Source: Arthrobacter sp. Soil763 (GTDB lineage: Bacteria; Actinomycetota; Actinomycetes; Actinomycetales; Micrococcaceae). Taken from it: 64,000 bases of DNA. Location: NCBI RefSeq assembly GCF_001428365.1, contig NZ_LMSH01000002.1:1199505-1263504 (forward strand). Reading direction: 5' to 3'. This document shows, in pieces, positions 8,504-16,767 of the stretch (position 1 is its first letter; every line of letters starts with the position of its first letter). The notes beneath the pieces are model-generated. The model saw nothing but the letters and a program-made list of their open reading frames with translations. It did not search any database and had not been told where the DNA came from. The position numbers and the translations under genes were made by a program.

Positions 8504-9502
8504 ATGGAACCTGAGAACAACGACGTTTCAGCACAGCCGGCCGGGCCCGGCGGCGCTACCGGAAGCCCCGGGAGCGCCGAGGCCGGGGGCACCGAGGCCG
8601 GCGCCGAAGCTGCCGAAGGAACCGGCCCCGTGGACGCCGCCGCTCCGGGCGAGTCCCCTGAGGAGGCCGCGGCCACGCTGGGGACCATCATGCTGGCCGT
8701 CGAGGAGCTTTGGCCCGAATCGCTGGCCGAGCAGTGGGACGAGGTGGGCCTGGTAGCGGGGCACCCCAACGCCCCGGTCGGCAGGATCCTCTTCGCCGTG
8801 GACCCGACCCTGGAAGTCATCGAGGAAGCCGTCGCCTGGGGCGCGGAGCTGCTCATCACCCACCACCCCCTGCTGCTCAAGGGCGTCACCTCCGTCGCGG
8901 CCAACACGCCCAAGGGCAAAGCCGTGCACCGGCTGATCGAGTCCGGCACCGCCCTCCTGACCGTCCACACCAACGGTGATTCCGCCGTCGGAGGCGTCTC
9001 GGATGTCCTCGCCGATGCGCTGGGGTTGCAGGACGTGATGCCGCTGACTCCAGCCGCCAACGGCCTGCCCGAGGAGGGCATCGGACGGGTGGGCGACCTG
9101 GCCGAGGTGCAGACCCTGGGGGAGTTCGCCGCCAAGGTGTTCGGCATCCTGCCTTCCGTGGCCGGCGGCGTCCGGGTCTCCGGTGACCGTGACGGCCTGG
9201 TCCGGCGCGTGGCGTTGTGCGGGGGAGCAGGCGACTCCCTGTTCAACGAGGTCCGGGCCAGCAACGCCGACGTCTACCTGACAGCGGACCTGCGGCACCA
9301 CCCGGCGTCGGAAGCCCGCGAGGCGGCCGTCAATGACCGGCCCTACCTGATTGACGTTTCGCATTTCGCCAGCGAGTGGCTGTGGCTGCCGGCCGCCGCC
9401 GAGGCGCTGGGCAATGTCCTGGGCGACCAGGGCCACGACGTGGAGATCCGGGTCAGCACCACCAACAGCGACCCCTGGGACTTCATCCTGACTCCGGGCT
9501 AG
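8504..9502 (+). CDS. Nif3-like dinuclear metal centre protein (NIF3/DUF34 family)
   Basis: A 332-residue NIF3-family protein, a widespread family with a two-metal site and no settled activity (GTP cyclohydrolase I-like roles have been proposed). The first ~55 residues are a low-complexity Ala/Gly/Glu/Pro tail unlike the rest. The conserved metal ligands are visible in ELLITHHPLLLKG, TVHTNGDSAVGGVSD and, near the C terminus, DVSHFASEW. ATG 8504 is chosen because TAAGAA ends seven bases before it, consistent with a leaderless transcript; GTG 8498 is the alternative. It is followed by the C4-ribbon gene, an adjacency also known in mycobacteria. Confidence 0.9.
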   Translation: MEPENNDVSAQPAGPGGATGSPGSAEAGGTEAGAEAAEGTGPVDAAAPGESPEEAAATLGTIMLAVEELWPESLAEQWDEVGLVAGHPNAPVGRILFAVDPTLEVIEEAVAWGAELLITHHPLLLKGVTSVAANTPKGKAVHRLIESGTALLTVHTNGDSAVGGVSDVLADALGLQDVMPLTPAANGLPEEGIGRVGDLAEVQTLGEFAAKVFGILPSVAGGVRVSGDRDGLVRRVALCGGAGDSLFNEVRASNADVYLTADLRHHPASEAREAAVNDRPYLIDVSHFASEWLWLPAAAEALGNVLGDQGHDVEIRVSTTNSDPWDFILTPG

Positions 9503-9571
9503 GCGCTAGAGTCTAGGGAGCGCCCGTACGGCGCCCGGCACCGGCCGGAAAGTGAACAAGCGGAGGAAACA

Positions 9572-10309
9572 GTGGCCAAGGCAGCACCGGCGGAACAGTT
9601 GAAGTTGCTCGAATTGCAGGCACTCGACGCCAGGATCAAGTCCCTGACCAACCGCCGCCGCAGCCTTGAAAGCGACTCCCGGATCACGGACCTGGAGGCC
9701 GCGCTGGGCGTGGCCAACGGTGAACTGGGATCCGCGAAGGTGGCGGTGCACGACGCCGAGCTCGAACTTAAGCGTGCCGAGGCCGACGTCGAACAGGTCG
9801 CCTCGCGGATTGAGCGCGACGAGGCCCGGCTCAACAGCGGCACCGGCCTGTCCAAGGACTTGGTGGCCCTGCAGCGCGACATCGCTTCCCTGAACAAGCG
9901 GCGCTCGGACCTTGAGGACGTCGAACTCGAGGTCCTCGAACGGCTCGACGCGCTCCGCCTCCGCCAGGCCGAACAGCAGCAGATCGTGGACGACATCCAG
10001 GGCTCATTCGGGGCCATCCGTGCCGAGCTGGACGAACAGCTCGCCGAGGTGGCGGCCGAGCTGACCGTGGTGCGCGGCCAGCGCGCCGAGTTCGCCGACG
10101 GGCTGGACGCGGGCATGCTCGCCGTCTACGAGAAGACGCTGGCCAAGCGGGGCGTCGGGGCGGCGCGGCTCTTCCACGGCACCTCCGAGGGCTCAGGCAT
10201 GCAGCTGAGCCCTGGCGACCTGGCCGAGATCAAGGCCGCCGCCGAGGACGACATCGTCTTCTGCCCCGATTCCGGATGCATCCTGGTCCGCTCCGCCGAG
10301 TGGGCCTAG
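9572..10309 (+). CDS. Coiled-coil protein of the C4-type zinc ribbon (DUF164) family, degenerate ribbon
   Basis: A 245-residue, mostly alpha-helical protein: residues 5-180 are heptad-rich coiled coil (many Leu/Ala/Glu/Arg), followed by the family's C-terminal ribbon. In relatives the ribbon has two Cys pairs; here the first pair is replaced by GTSEGSGM and only CPDSGC in the second half remains, so four-Cys zinc binding is lost. GTG 9572 has GGAGG seven bases upstream. The gene follows the Nif3-like gene by 69 nt and is probably cotranscribed. The biochemical role is unknown. It converges on yaaA, with only 13 bases between the two stop codons. Confidence 0.85.
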   Translation: MAKAAPAEQLKLLELQALDARIKSLTNRRRSLESDSRITDLEAALGVANGELGSAKVAVHDAELELKRAEADVEQVASRIERDEARLNSGTGLSKDLVALQRDIASLNKRRSDLEDVELEVLERLDALRLRQAEQQQIVDDIQGSFGAIRAELDEQLAEVAAELTVVRGQRAEFADGLDAGMLAVYEKTLAKRGVGAARLFHGTSEGSGMQLSPGDLAEIKAAAEDDIVFCPDSGCILVRSAEWA

Positions 10310-10322
10310 CCGGGCTTCCGGC

Positions 10323-11087
10323 CTAGCCGGGCAGGATCAGGTTGAGGGTGTGCGGCTTCCGGGCCGTGCCCCCGACCAGCTCGGAGGTCCATTTTTCGGC
10401 GGCGGCCTTGTGCAGCTGCTCCGGCGTCTGCGGGACCTTGCCGCGCCGGCTCAGCAGGTGCCGGGCGAGTTCGCCGCGGGTGTGCTTGGCGAAGTGGCTC
10501 ACCACCTTGCGGACCCCGCCGACGTCGGTGAAGACATTGACGGCCACGGTCTGTCCGGCCGGCGGCGCCCAGGCAGCCGCGTACGTGCTCGAGCGGCAGT
10601 CCACCAGCAGCTCGCCCTCCGTGATGGCAGCCAGCGCCTCGGTCAGCTGCGGCTTCCAGAAGGAAGCCAGCCGGCCGACGTCGGGCAGTGCCGTGCCCAT
10701 CGACAGGCGGTACGCCGGAACCCGGTCGGAGAAGCGGATCGCGCCCCAGAGGGCGGAAATGACCAGCACCGAGCCGTCCGCTTTCTTCCGCTGCGCAGGC
10801 GTCAGCGTGCGGTAGCCCAGGGCGTCGTAAAGGACCCCGGAGTACACCTGGTGGGCGGGCGCGGCCGGCTCGGAGTGCAGCCGGGTGTTGCGTTCGACGT
10901 CGGCCTGCAGCGACGCGCCGACGCCCAGCAGGGCCAGGGCGTCCTCGTGGGCGCTGACCGTCCCCAGCGCCTCCAGGACCTTGGCGCGGTAGGCGTTCAG
11001 CGCCGGGAAGCTCAGCGACGCAGGGTCGACGGCGTCGCCGCCCGTTGCGGGGGTCTTGCCTTCGGAGGGCGGCAGCAGAATCAGCAC
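10323..11087 (-). CDS. yaaA: Peroxide stress protein YaaA (DUF328/UPF0246)
   Basis: A 254-residue YaaA-family protein. It begins with the family signature MLILLPPSEGKTPATGG and includes VYSGVLYDALGYRTL, ISALWGAIRFSDRVPAYRLSMG and VNVFTDVGGVRKVVSHFAKHTRG. In E. coli YaaA lowers intracellular free iron during peroxide stress and binds DNA; the same role here is inferred. The gene follows the slipin gene on the minus strand by 24 nt and probably shares its transcript. Confidence 0.93.
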   Translation of the reverse strand: MLILLPPSEGKTPATGGDAVDPASLSFPALNAYRAKVLEALGTVSAHEDALALLGVGASLQADVERNTRLHSEPAAPAHQVYSGVLYDALGYRTLTPAQRKKADGSVLVISALWGAIRFSDRVPAYRLSMGTALPDVGRLASFWKPQLTEALAAITEGELLVDCRSSTYAAAWAPPAGQTVAVNVFTDVGGVRKVVSHFAKHTRGELARHLLSRRGKVPQTPEQLHKAAAEKWTSELVGGTARKPHTLNLILPG

Positions 11088-11111
11088 CGTACGATCTTAG
11101 CCGCGCGCAGC

Positions 11112-12002
11112 TCAGGCGACTTTCGGCGGGGTGTCCCGGGTGCTGGCGGCAGCCGGGGCGACCGCGGGAGCCGGGGCCGGCGACGGGGCCTGGGCTCCGG
11201 CGGGCCGGGGGCGGCCGGCGGCCTCGGCGGCTTGGTTTTCGCGGGCGAGGAAGGCCGAGAGTTCGCCGATGGTGCTCATCAGCGGGGCGGGGAAGACGAC
11301 GGTGGAGTTCTTGTCCACGGCGATCTCGACGAGCGACTGCAGGTTCCGCAGCTGCAGGGCCAGCGGGTGCGCCATCATCATGTCCGATGCCTCGCCCAGG
11401 GCCACCGCCGCGATCGATTCGCCCTCGGCCGCAATGATCTTGGCCCGCTTCTCCCGCTCGGCTTCGGCCTGCCGGGCCATGGCGCGCTTCATGCTGTCGG
11501 GCAGCTGGATGTCCTTCAGTTCCACGAGGGTCACCTCGACGCCCCACTCCAGGGTGAGGGCGTCGAGGATCTCGCGGATGTCGCTGTTGATGTGCTCGGT
11601 CTCGGAGAGGGTCTGGTCCAGGCTGTGCCGGCCGACCACCTTCCGCAGCGTGGTCTGGGCGATCTGGTTGATCGCGGCCGCCACATTCTCGATTGCCACG
11701 ACCGACTTCACGGCGTCAATCACCCGGTAGTAGGCGACGGCGGAGATGTCGACGCTGACGTTGTCCTGGGTGATGATGCCTTGGGACTGGATGGGCATGG
11801 TCACGATCCGGAGACTGACCAGCTGGATCCGGTCGATGACCGGGACGATGAAGCGCAGCCCCGGCATCCGCACGCCGATGACCCGGCCCAGCCGGAACAG
11901 CACGCCCTGCTCGTACTGGCGCACGATCCGGATGGAGGCCCGGGCCAGGAACAGCAGCAGCAGTGCGAAGAGCAACCATACGACGACGGCGGTGAAGTCC
12001 AT
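11112..12002 (-). CDS. Slipin family SPFH/Band 7 membrane protein
   Basis: A 296-residue SPFH (stomatin-like) protein. Residues 5-22 form one hydrophobic anchor, then the SPFH domain runs to about residue 210 (RIVRQYEQGVLFRLGRVIGV, ITQDNVSVDISAVAYYRV, RQAEAEREKRAKIIAAEGE). The last ~45 residues are a Pro/Ala-rich tail. Slipins form oligomeric membrane scaffolds, often beside a NfeD protein; no NfeD gene is adjacent here. The gene precedes yaaA on the same strand. The downstream partner proteins cannot be predicted. Confidence 0.93.
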   Translation of the reverse strand: MDFTAVVVWLLFALLLLFLARASIRIVRQYEQGVLFRLGRVIGVRMPGLRFIVPVIDRIQLVSLRIVTMPIQSQGIITQDNVSVDISAVAYYRVIDAVKSVVAIENVAAAINQIAQTTLRKVVGRHSLDQTLSETEHINSDIREILDALTLEWGVEVTLVELKDIQLPDSMKRAMARQAEAEREKRAKIIAAEGESIAAVALGEASDMMMAHPLALQLRNLQSLVEIAVDKNSTVVFPAPLMSTIGELSAFLARENQAAEAAGRPRPAGAQAPSPAPAPAVAPAAASTRDTPPKVA

Positions 12003-12106
12003 CCTGACGCCCCCTTGCCTGGCGGGAATGTTGCTTCAATTCTCCCACCGGAGAGGGAAAAAGGCGCCGGTCCGGCGGGCCGCCCGGCCGTGCGGCGGCG
12101 GGACCG

Positions 12107-12112
12107 TAGAAT
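12107..12112 (+). promoter_or_regulatory. -10 element of rnpB
   Basis: TAGAAT ends seven bases before the first paired base of RNase P RNA (12120), which both identifies the promoter and supports the RNA 5' end. Confidence 0.75.
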
Positions 12113-12119
12113 GGACAGC

Positions 12120-12514
12120 GGATGGGTTGACCAGGCGGCCGCGCGTCACGCAAGTGGCTCGAGGAACGTCCGGGCTCCGCAGGGCAGGGTGGTGGGTAAC
12201 GCCCACTCGGGGTAACCCGCAGGCCAGTGCCACAGAAAATAGACCGCCTGCTCCGTAGCCGTGCTTGCACGGTGGGGCAGCAGGTAAGGGTGAAACGGCG
12301 GTGTAAGAGACCACCAGCTTCCCGGGTGACCGGGAAGGCTAGGTAAACCCCACCCGGAGCAAGGCCAGACAGGACACGTTCGAGGGCTGCCCGCCCGAGT
12401 GTCCGGGTAGGCTGCTGGAGGGCGTCGGCAACGGCGTTCGTAGATGGATGGCCGCTACTCCCGCGCCGGTAACAGCGCGGGAACACAGAACCCGGCGTAT
12501 CGGTCAACCCATCC
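12120..12514 (+). ncRNA. rnpB: RNase P RNA (bacterial class A)
   Basis: The catalytic RNA of RNase P, which matures tRNA 5' ends. The terminal P1 helix is GGATGGGTTGACC at the 5' end with GGTCAACCCATCC at 12502-12514. Conserved core blocks are recognisable: GAGGAACGTCCGGGCTCC (CR I), GCAGGGCAGGGTGGTGGGTAA, GGGTGAAACGGCGGTGTAAG, and ACAGAACCCGGCGTAT (CR V). Length (~395 nt) is normal for actinobacteria. A 19-bp terminator hairpin follows. Confidence 0.97.
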
Positions 12515-12548
12515 ACCCCAAGACAGCACCGGCCGGACCGGCCGGGAC

Positions 12549-12589
12549 ACGGCGAAGGGCCGGCACCCGAGGTGCCGGCCCTTCGCCGT
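12549..12589. terminator. Terminator after rnpB
   Basis: A perfect 19-bp stem (12549-12567 with 12571-12589) and 3-nt loop lie between rnpB and the convergent small membrane gene. There is only a weak T-run, so function on either strand is likely but not certain. Confidence 0.75.
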
Positions 12590-12612
12590 TAGCCCTTAAG
12601 TGCTGGAGCCGC

Positions 12613-12765
12613 TCAGGCCTTGGCCTTGCGCTTCACCCAGCCCCAGGCGGCGGTCGCCACGAATAGGATGAGGCCGATCACGGCCAGCCAGAGCAGGCCC
12701 TTCACGACGAAGCCGAGGGCTGAAAGGATCAGCCAGATGACAAGAAGTGCAACGATGAGTCCCAT
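12613..12765 (-). CDS. Small hydrophobic membrane protein (50 aa)
   Basis: A 50-residue protein consisting almost entirely of two hydrophobic segments (about residues 2-21 and 24-43) with a positively charged tail WVKRKAKA, so an inner-membrane hairpin with basic end in the cytosol is likely. It is too short for a family assignment. The start is supported by TAGGAT six bases upstream of the ATG (12777-12772), the leaderless pattern seen repeatedly in this window. It converges on rnpB. The function is unknown. Confidence 0.7.
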   Translation of the reverse strand: MGLIVALLVIWLILSALGFVVKGLLWLAVIGLILFVATAAWGWVKRKAKA

Positions 12766-12856
12766 CCGGTCATCCTACGTCACAGGCGCCCCGCCAGCCC
12801 CACTGCCGTGTGAGTGACTTCACGCCGCCGCCGGCGTCCGGGGGCCCGGCCCCGCC

Positions 12857-12921
12857 CTAGAATGGATAGCGAACGTAGATGTTCTGCCACCGGGTCTGCG
12901 TTCGCAGCCGGTGGCCTTTTC
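12857..12921 (+). promoter_or_regulatory. Promoter plus early terminator hairpin (candidate attenuator or short RNA) before gap
   Basis: TAGAAT at 12857-12862 is followed about 23 bases later by a nested hairpin (GCCACCGG at 12885-12892 with CCGGTGGC at 12907-12914, inner CTGCG/CGCAG) and then CTTTTCTTT. Transcription from this promoter would meet a terminator after about 50 nt. The gap gene starts 120 nt further on. Confidence 0.6.
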
Positions 12922-13043
12922 TTTGCGTTGCACACAGGCGCCCGGGGTGGACCGAATCCCCGCGGCGCCCAGGTTCCGGACACCCGCCGGCGGCCGACAT
13001 CCGTATACGAGGGCGTATGCGGGGATTCTAGGAAGGTAGTTCT

Positions 13044-14537
13044 GTGAGCCAGACGTCAGATTCTTGTCTTGATACGTGGATGGGCCGCGAGGCGCTCGCC
13101 GAGGCCATGATTCCGGTCATCGGCCGGCTGTACCGCGAGAACAACGTGGTGACCTCCATCCATGGACGGAGCCTGATCAATAAGTCCACCATGAACATCC
13201 TCAAAGCCCACCGCTTCGCGCGCCGCATGAGCAAGGAAGAGCTGCGCCTGGAAGAGACCGCGCCGCTGCTGGACGCGCTGACCAAGCTGGATCTCGGCGC
13301 CGCGGCCATCGACATCGCCCGGCTCACCGAGAAGTACCGCGCGGAGGGCGACGGCATCAGCCTGGACGCCTTCCTGCGCCAGGAACTCGCCGAGGTCGTC
13401 GGCAAGCGCGGCGGCGACGACCGCACCAGCACCGACGTCGTCCTCTACGGCTTCGGCCGGATCGGCCGCCTCCTGGCCCGGCTCCTGATTGAAAAGGCCG
13501 GCGGCGGCCACGGGCTGCGGCTGCGCGCAATCGTCGTGCGCCGCGGGTCCGACAACGACCTCACCAAGCGGGCGAGCCTGCTGCGCCGCGACTCGGTGCA
13601 CGGCTCCTTCGAGGGCACCATCAAGGTGGACCTGGAGAACGACACCATCACGGCCAACGGCGTGCAGATCCAGGTCATCTACTCGGACAACCCGGCCACC
13701 GTCGACTACACCGCCTACGGCATCAAGGATGCGCTCGTGGTCGACAACACCGGCCGCTGGCGCGACGCCGAAGGCCTTTCCCAGCACCTGCAGAGCAAGG
13801 GCGTCTCCCGCGTGCTCCTCACCGCGCCGGGTAAGGGCGACCTGAAGAACATCGTGCACGGCATCAACCACGGTTCGATCACCGACGAGGACAAGATCGT
13901 CACCGCGGCCTCCTGCACCACCAACGCCATCACCCCGGTGCTGAAGGCGATCAACGACCGCTACGGCGTGGTGCACGGGCACGTGGAAACGGTCCACTCC
14001 TTCACCAACGACCAGAACCTGATCGACAACTTCCACAAGGGCGACCGCCGCGGCCGCTCCGCCGCGCTGAACATGGTCATCACCGAGACCGGCGCCGCCA
14101 AGGCCGTAGCGAAGGCGCTGCCCGAGCTGCAGGGCAAACTCACCGGCAACGCCATCCGGGTCCCCACCCCGGACGTGTCGATGGCCATCCTGAACCTGAA
14201 CCTGGAGAACGGCACCACCAAGGACGAGGTCAACGACTACCTGCGCGAGATGTCCCTGCACTCGGACCTCCGCAAGCAGATCGACTACATCGACTCGCCC
14301 GAGGTCGTCTCGACCGACTTCGTCGGCTCTCGCCGTGCCGGCATCGTCGACGGCCTCGCCACCATCTGCAACGACAAGAACCTGGTGCTCTACGTCTGGT
14401 ACGACAACGAGTTCGGCTACAGCTGCCAGGTGGTCCGGGTCATGGAGGAAATGGCCGGCGTCAACCCGCCGTCGTTCCCCGCCAAGGACGCCGCGGCCAC
14501 GCTGGCCGCCGCCGGCCTGCCGGTCGAAGTCGGCTAG
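13044..14537 (+). CDS. gap: Glyceraldehyde-3-phosphate dehydrogenase, long form
   Basis: A 497-residue GAPDH of the long type. Residues 1-125 are an extra helical N-terminal domain; the Rossmann NAD(P) domain begins at VVLYGFGRIGRLLARLL (about 132-148), and the catalytic Cys is about residue 290 in AASCTTNAITP. The C terminus has the standard WYDNEFGYSCQVVRVMEEM. Classical GAPDHs are ~335 residues; the long form is found in various actinobacteria and proteobacteria, often beside a normal gap gene elsewhere, and its physiological direction (glycolytic or gluconeogenic) is not settled. GTG 13044 has AGGAAG upstream. A terminator-like hairpin in the leader suggests attenuation. Confidence 0.94.
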   Translation: MSQTSDSCLDTWMGREALAEAMIPVIGRLYRENNVVTSIHGRSLINKSTMNILKAHRFARRMSKEELRLEETAPLLDALTKLDLGAAAIDIARLTEKYRAEGDGISLDAFLRQELAEVVGKRGGDDRTSTDVVLYGFGRIGRLLARLLIEKAGGGHGLRLRAIVVRRGSDNDLTKRASLLRRDSVHGSFEGTIKVDLENDTITANGVQIQVIYSDNPATVDYTAYGIKDALVVDNTGRWRDAEGLSQHLQSKGVSRVLLTAPGKGDLKNIVHGINHGSITDEDKIVTAASCTTNAITPVLKAINDRYGVVHGHVETVHSFTNDQNLIDNFHKGDRRGRSAALNMVITETGAAKAVAKALPELQGKLTGNAIRVPTPDVSMAILNLNLENGTTKDEVNDYLREMSLHSDLRKQIDYIDSPEVVSTDFVGSRRAGIVDGLATICNDKNLVLYVWYDNEFGYSCQVVRVMEEMAGVNPPSFPAKDAAATLAAAGLPVEVG

Positions 14538-14546
14538 GACGCTTCG

Positions 14547-14586
14547 CGCTTTCCCGGCCGGTCCGCTGGCATCGGCCGGGAAAGCG
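14547..14586 (+). terminator. Hairpin after gap
   Basis: A 14-bp GC-rich stem (14547-14560 with 14573-14586) follows the gap stop codon. No T-run follows, so it may act as a 3'-end stabiliser rather than a strict terminator. Confidence 0.5.
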
Positions 14587-14601
14587 AACCACAATAAAGC
14601 C

Positions 14602-14811
14602 ATGGAACAGAACCCGGCTGTGGAGCACGAAACCACCCTCGAACACGCCCTCGACGTGGCACGCAGCAACGCCAAGGAAGCCAAGCGCCTCCTCGACGAC
14701 GCCCGTACCAAACGCGAGGCCGGCGAGATCGACGACGCCCGCGTCGCCCAGCTCGAAGCGCTGCTGAAGCTTGCCGAGGAGGACCTGCGCCGGGTTACCC
14801 GGGAGCAGTGA
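14602..14811 (+). CDS. Small acidic helical protein (69 aa), function unknown
   Basis: A 69-residue charged protein, predicted almost wholly alpha-helical (LEHALDVARSNAKEAKRLLDDARTKREAGEIDD, then a second Leu/Glu heptad run), so probably a short coiled coil. No known family is recognised. The ATG at 14602 lacks a good ribosome site but has CACAAT six bases upstream, an imperfect version of the leaderless -10 pattern. It lies between gap and the HNH nuclease, downstream of the gap hairpin. Codon use is like the neighbours, which supports it being real. Confidence 0.6.
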   Translation: MEQNPAVEHETTLEHALDVARSNAKEAKRLLDDARTKREAGEIDDARVAQLEALLKLAEEDLRRVTREQ

Positions 14812-14890
14812 CAACGCGGACCTGACGGGCGCCCGCCGCGGACCTGTCCTGCACACTGTGGAGAACCCCGCGGCCGCCGCTGCCCGCGCC

Positions 14891-14938
14891 TAGGCTGATG
14901 GCGTGTCCCCGCCCCGGCCCCGCGCCATCCCTCCGTGA
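14891..14938 (+). promoter_or_regulatory. Leaderless upstream ORF (11 aa, proline-rich) coupled to the HNH nuclease gene
   Basis: TAGGCT at 14891-14896 is followed six bases later by GTG 14903, which opens an 11-codon frame (MSPPRPRAIPP) ending in TGA at 14936-14938. That stop overlaps the GTG start of the nuclease gene (14935) as GTGA. The layout suggests translational coupling; the Pro-Pro-stop end could slow ribosomes. Confidence 0.5.
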
Positions 14939-15732
14939 CCGCCACTTTGCGCGACTACCGGCGCGCCCGGCGCCGGTCCCGGCAGGCGTGGGCGGTCCTT
15001 GCAGCCGGGCTGCTGGCAGCCCTGGTGCTGCCGGTATGGTTCTTCACCGTCGGCCAGTTCCTCCTGGCCGAGCCGCGGGGGACCGGGCCCAGCGCAGCTC
15101 CCGTGCTGGCGCGGGGCTGGATGCAGCCCGTGGCAGCGGTGCGCGCCGTCCCCGGCGGGAACGCCGCCGACGCGTTGGAGGCCCTGCCGGTGAGAGACCC
15201 GGCCGGCATCGGAAACTACGACCGCAGCGCCTTCGGGCAGGCGTGGCTCGACGTCGACCGCAACGGCTGTGACACCCGCAATGACATCCTCCGCCGGGAC
15301 CTTCCCGGGGCCAGCTTCGCCGCGGGATCCCGCTGCCGGATCGGGGCCGGGACGTTCCAGGAACCCTACACCGGGCGGACGATAACGTTCCGCCGTGGGT
15401 CAGGCTCAAGCAAGGACGTCCAGATCGACCACGTCGTCGCGTTGGGGGACGCCTGGCGGACTGGCGCCCAGCAGCTCACGGCGGTCCAGCGCCAGCACCT
15501 CGCCAACGACCCGCTGAACCTGATTGCGGTCGACGGGCAGGCCAACCAGGACAAGGGCGCCTCCGACGCCGCCGCCTGGCTGCCGCCGAACCGGAACTTC
15601 CGCTGCCATTACGTCGCCCGTCAGATTTCGGTCAAGGCCGCCTACGGGCTGTGGGTGACCCCCGCCGAAAAGGACGCGATGCAGCGGGTCCTCGGTTCCT
15701 GTCCGAACCAGCACACGGTGCTGCCTCGTTGA
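14935..15732 (+). CDS. Membrane-anchored or secreted HNH endonuclease (DUF1524 family)
   Basis: A 265-residue protein with a basic N terminus (RRARRRSRQ), one hydrophobic segment at about residues 19-40 (signal peptide or anchor), and a GmrSD-like DUF1524 HNH nuclease domain. Active-site signatures are VQIDHVVALGDAWRTGAQ (DHVV, metal/base His), LANDPLNLIAVDGQANQDKG and a C-terminal WLPPNRNFRCHYVARQI. Two Cys pairs suggest disulfides outside the membrane. Related actinobacterial proteins are extracellular nucleases. GTG 14935 overlaps the stop of a short upstream ORF. It converges on the pfkB-like gene. Confidence 0.88.
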   Translation: MTATLRDYRRARRRSRQAWAVLAAGLLAALVLPVWFFTVGQFLLAEPRGTGPSAAPVLARGWMQPVAAVRAVPGGNAADALEALPVRDPAGIGNYDRSAFGQAWLDVDRNGCDTRNDILRRDLPGASFAAGSRCRIGAGTFQEPYTGRTITFRRGSGSSKDVQIDHVVALGDAWRTGAQQLTAVQRQHLANDPLNLIAVDGQANQDKGASDAAAWLPPNRNFRCHYVARQISVKAAYGLWVTPAEKDAMQRVLGSCPNQHTVLPR

Positions 15733-15760
15733 GGTGCCGGGGACGCGGCGGCTTCCCCGC

Positions 15761-16735
15761 TCAGGCCCCGAAGTCCTGGGCCGCGAGTTCGGCCTCCAGC
15801 CGCTCGACGTCCTCCCGGTGGCAGAGCTCCGTGGCCACCGTGGTGACCGTCGCGCTGCCGGCCGCGACCGCGGAGCGGAACGCCTCCGGCAGGGGCCTGC
15901 CCTGCGCCAGCCGGAGCACGAACGCGGCCAGGAAGCTGTCGCCCGCGCCGACCGTGCTCCGCACCCGCACCTGCGGCACCGCCAGCCGCAGGGTACCTTC
16001 CCTCGAGGCCAGCACCGCGCCCTGCCCGCCGAGGGTCAGCGCAACGTGCTCGGCGGTCCCGTCGGCCACCAAAGCCATCGCGGCGTCGAGTTCACTTTGC
16101 TCGCTGTCCAGGACCGTGCCGAAGTGCAGCCCGAGCTCCCGCCGGCTGGGTTTGATCAGGAAGACCCCCTCGGCGAGGGCCGCGGCGAGGGCAGGGCCGG
16201 AGGCATCGACCACGCAGCGTGCGCCCTGTTCCCGCGCCAGCCGGGCCACCTGGGCGTAGAAGTCCTCCGGTACCCCCGGCGGCAGGCTCCCGCTGGCGAC
16301 GACGTAGCCGCCCGGCTGGATGGTGTCCGCCACGAGCGCCAGGCACAGGCGCCACTCCGGTTCGCTCAACTCCGGGCCTTGCAGCACGAAGCGGAACTGT
16401 TCCCCGGTGCTGGTCTCGTCAACCGTGAAGTCCTGACGGGTGCTGCCCTGGACGGGGACCACGAGGGACGGAAGCCGTTCGGCTTCGATCAGGCGCCGGT
16501 AGGCTTCCCCGGTGGGTCCGCCCGCGGTGTAAATGGCCAGCGGACGCCCGCCGAGCCGCTGCACCACCCGGGCTACGTTCACGCCGCCGCCGCCCGGATC
16601 CAGCCGGCTCGGCCCGCAGCGCAGCTTGTGCCCGCTGGAGACCGTCTCGGTGGTGGTGCTGATGTCCAGGGCCGGGTTGACGGTGAGCGTGAGGATCGGC
16701 TTCGCCGCTGCGGTGGCTTCCATGGGCCCAAGCAT
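15761..16735 (-). CDS. PfkB-family sugar kinase (1-phosphofructokinase / hexose kinase family)
   Basis: A 324-residue ribokinase-fold kinase of the LacC/FruK branch (family of 1-phosphofructokinase, tagatose-6-phosphate kinase and minor 6-phosphofructokinase 2). The signature LDPGGGGVNVARVVQRLGG is at about residues 46-64, and the catalytic/anion-hole motif STVGAGDSFLAAF near residue 257 includes the base Asp. ATG 16735 is supported by AGGACT upstream. No PTS fructose genes are adjacent, so fructose-1-phosphate is not a safe substrate call; a PfkB-like 6-phosphofructokinase is equally possible. It lies last in a minus-strand run after acyl-CoA dehydrogenase and def. Confidence 0.85.
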   Translation of the reverse strand: MLGPMEATAAAKPILTLTVNPALDISTTTETVSSGHKLRCGPSRLDPGGGGVNVARVVQRLGGRPLAIYTAGGPTGEAYRRLIEAERLPSLVVPVQGSTRQDFTVDETSTGEQFRFVLQGPELSEPEWRLCLALVADTIQPGGYVVASGSLPPGVPEDFYAQVARLAREQGARCVVDASGPALAAALAEGVFLIKPSRRELGLHFGTVLDSEQSELDAAMALVADGTAEHVALTLGGQGAVLASREGTLRLAVPQVRVRSTVGAGDSFLAAFVLRLAQGRPLPEAFRSAVAAGSATVTTVATELCHREDVERLEAELAAQDFGA

Positions 16736-16767
16736 AGGAGTCCTGGCGGCCGGTGTCGCAGGCCTCC

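Noticed and set aside
10304..10332. Direct repeat GCCTAGCCGGGC with one copy at each of two convergent stop codons
   Set aside because: Twelve bases, explained by CTAG serving as the stop codon for both strands in a GC-rich context; not a mobile-element signal.
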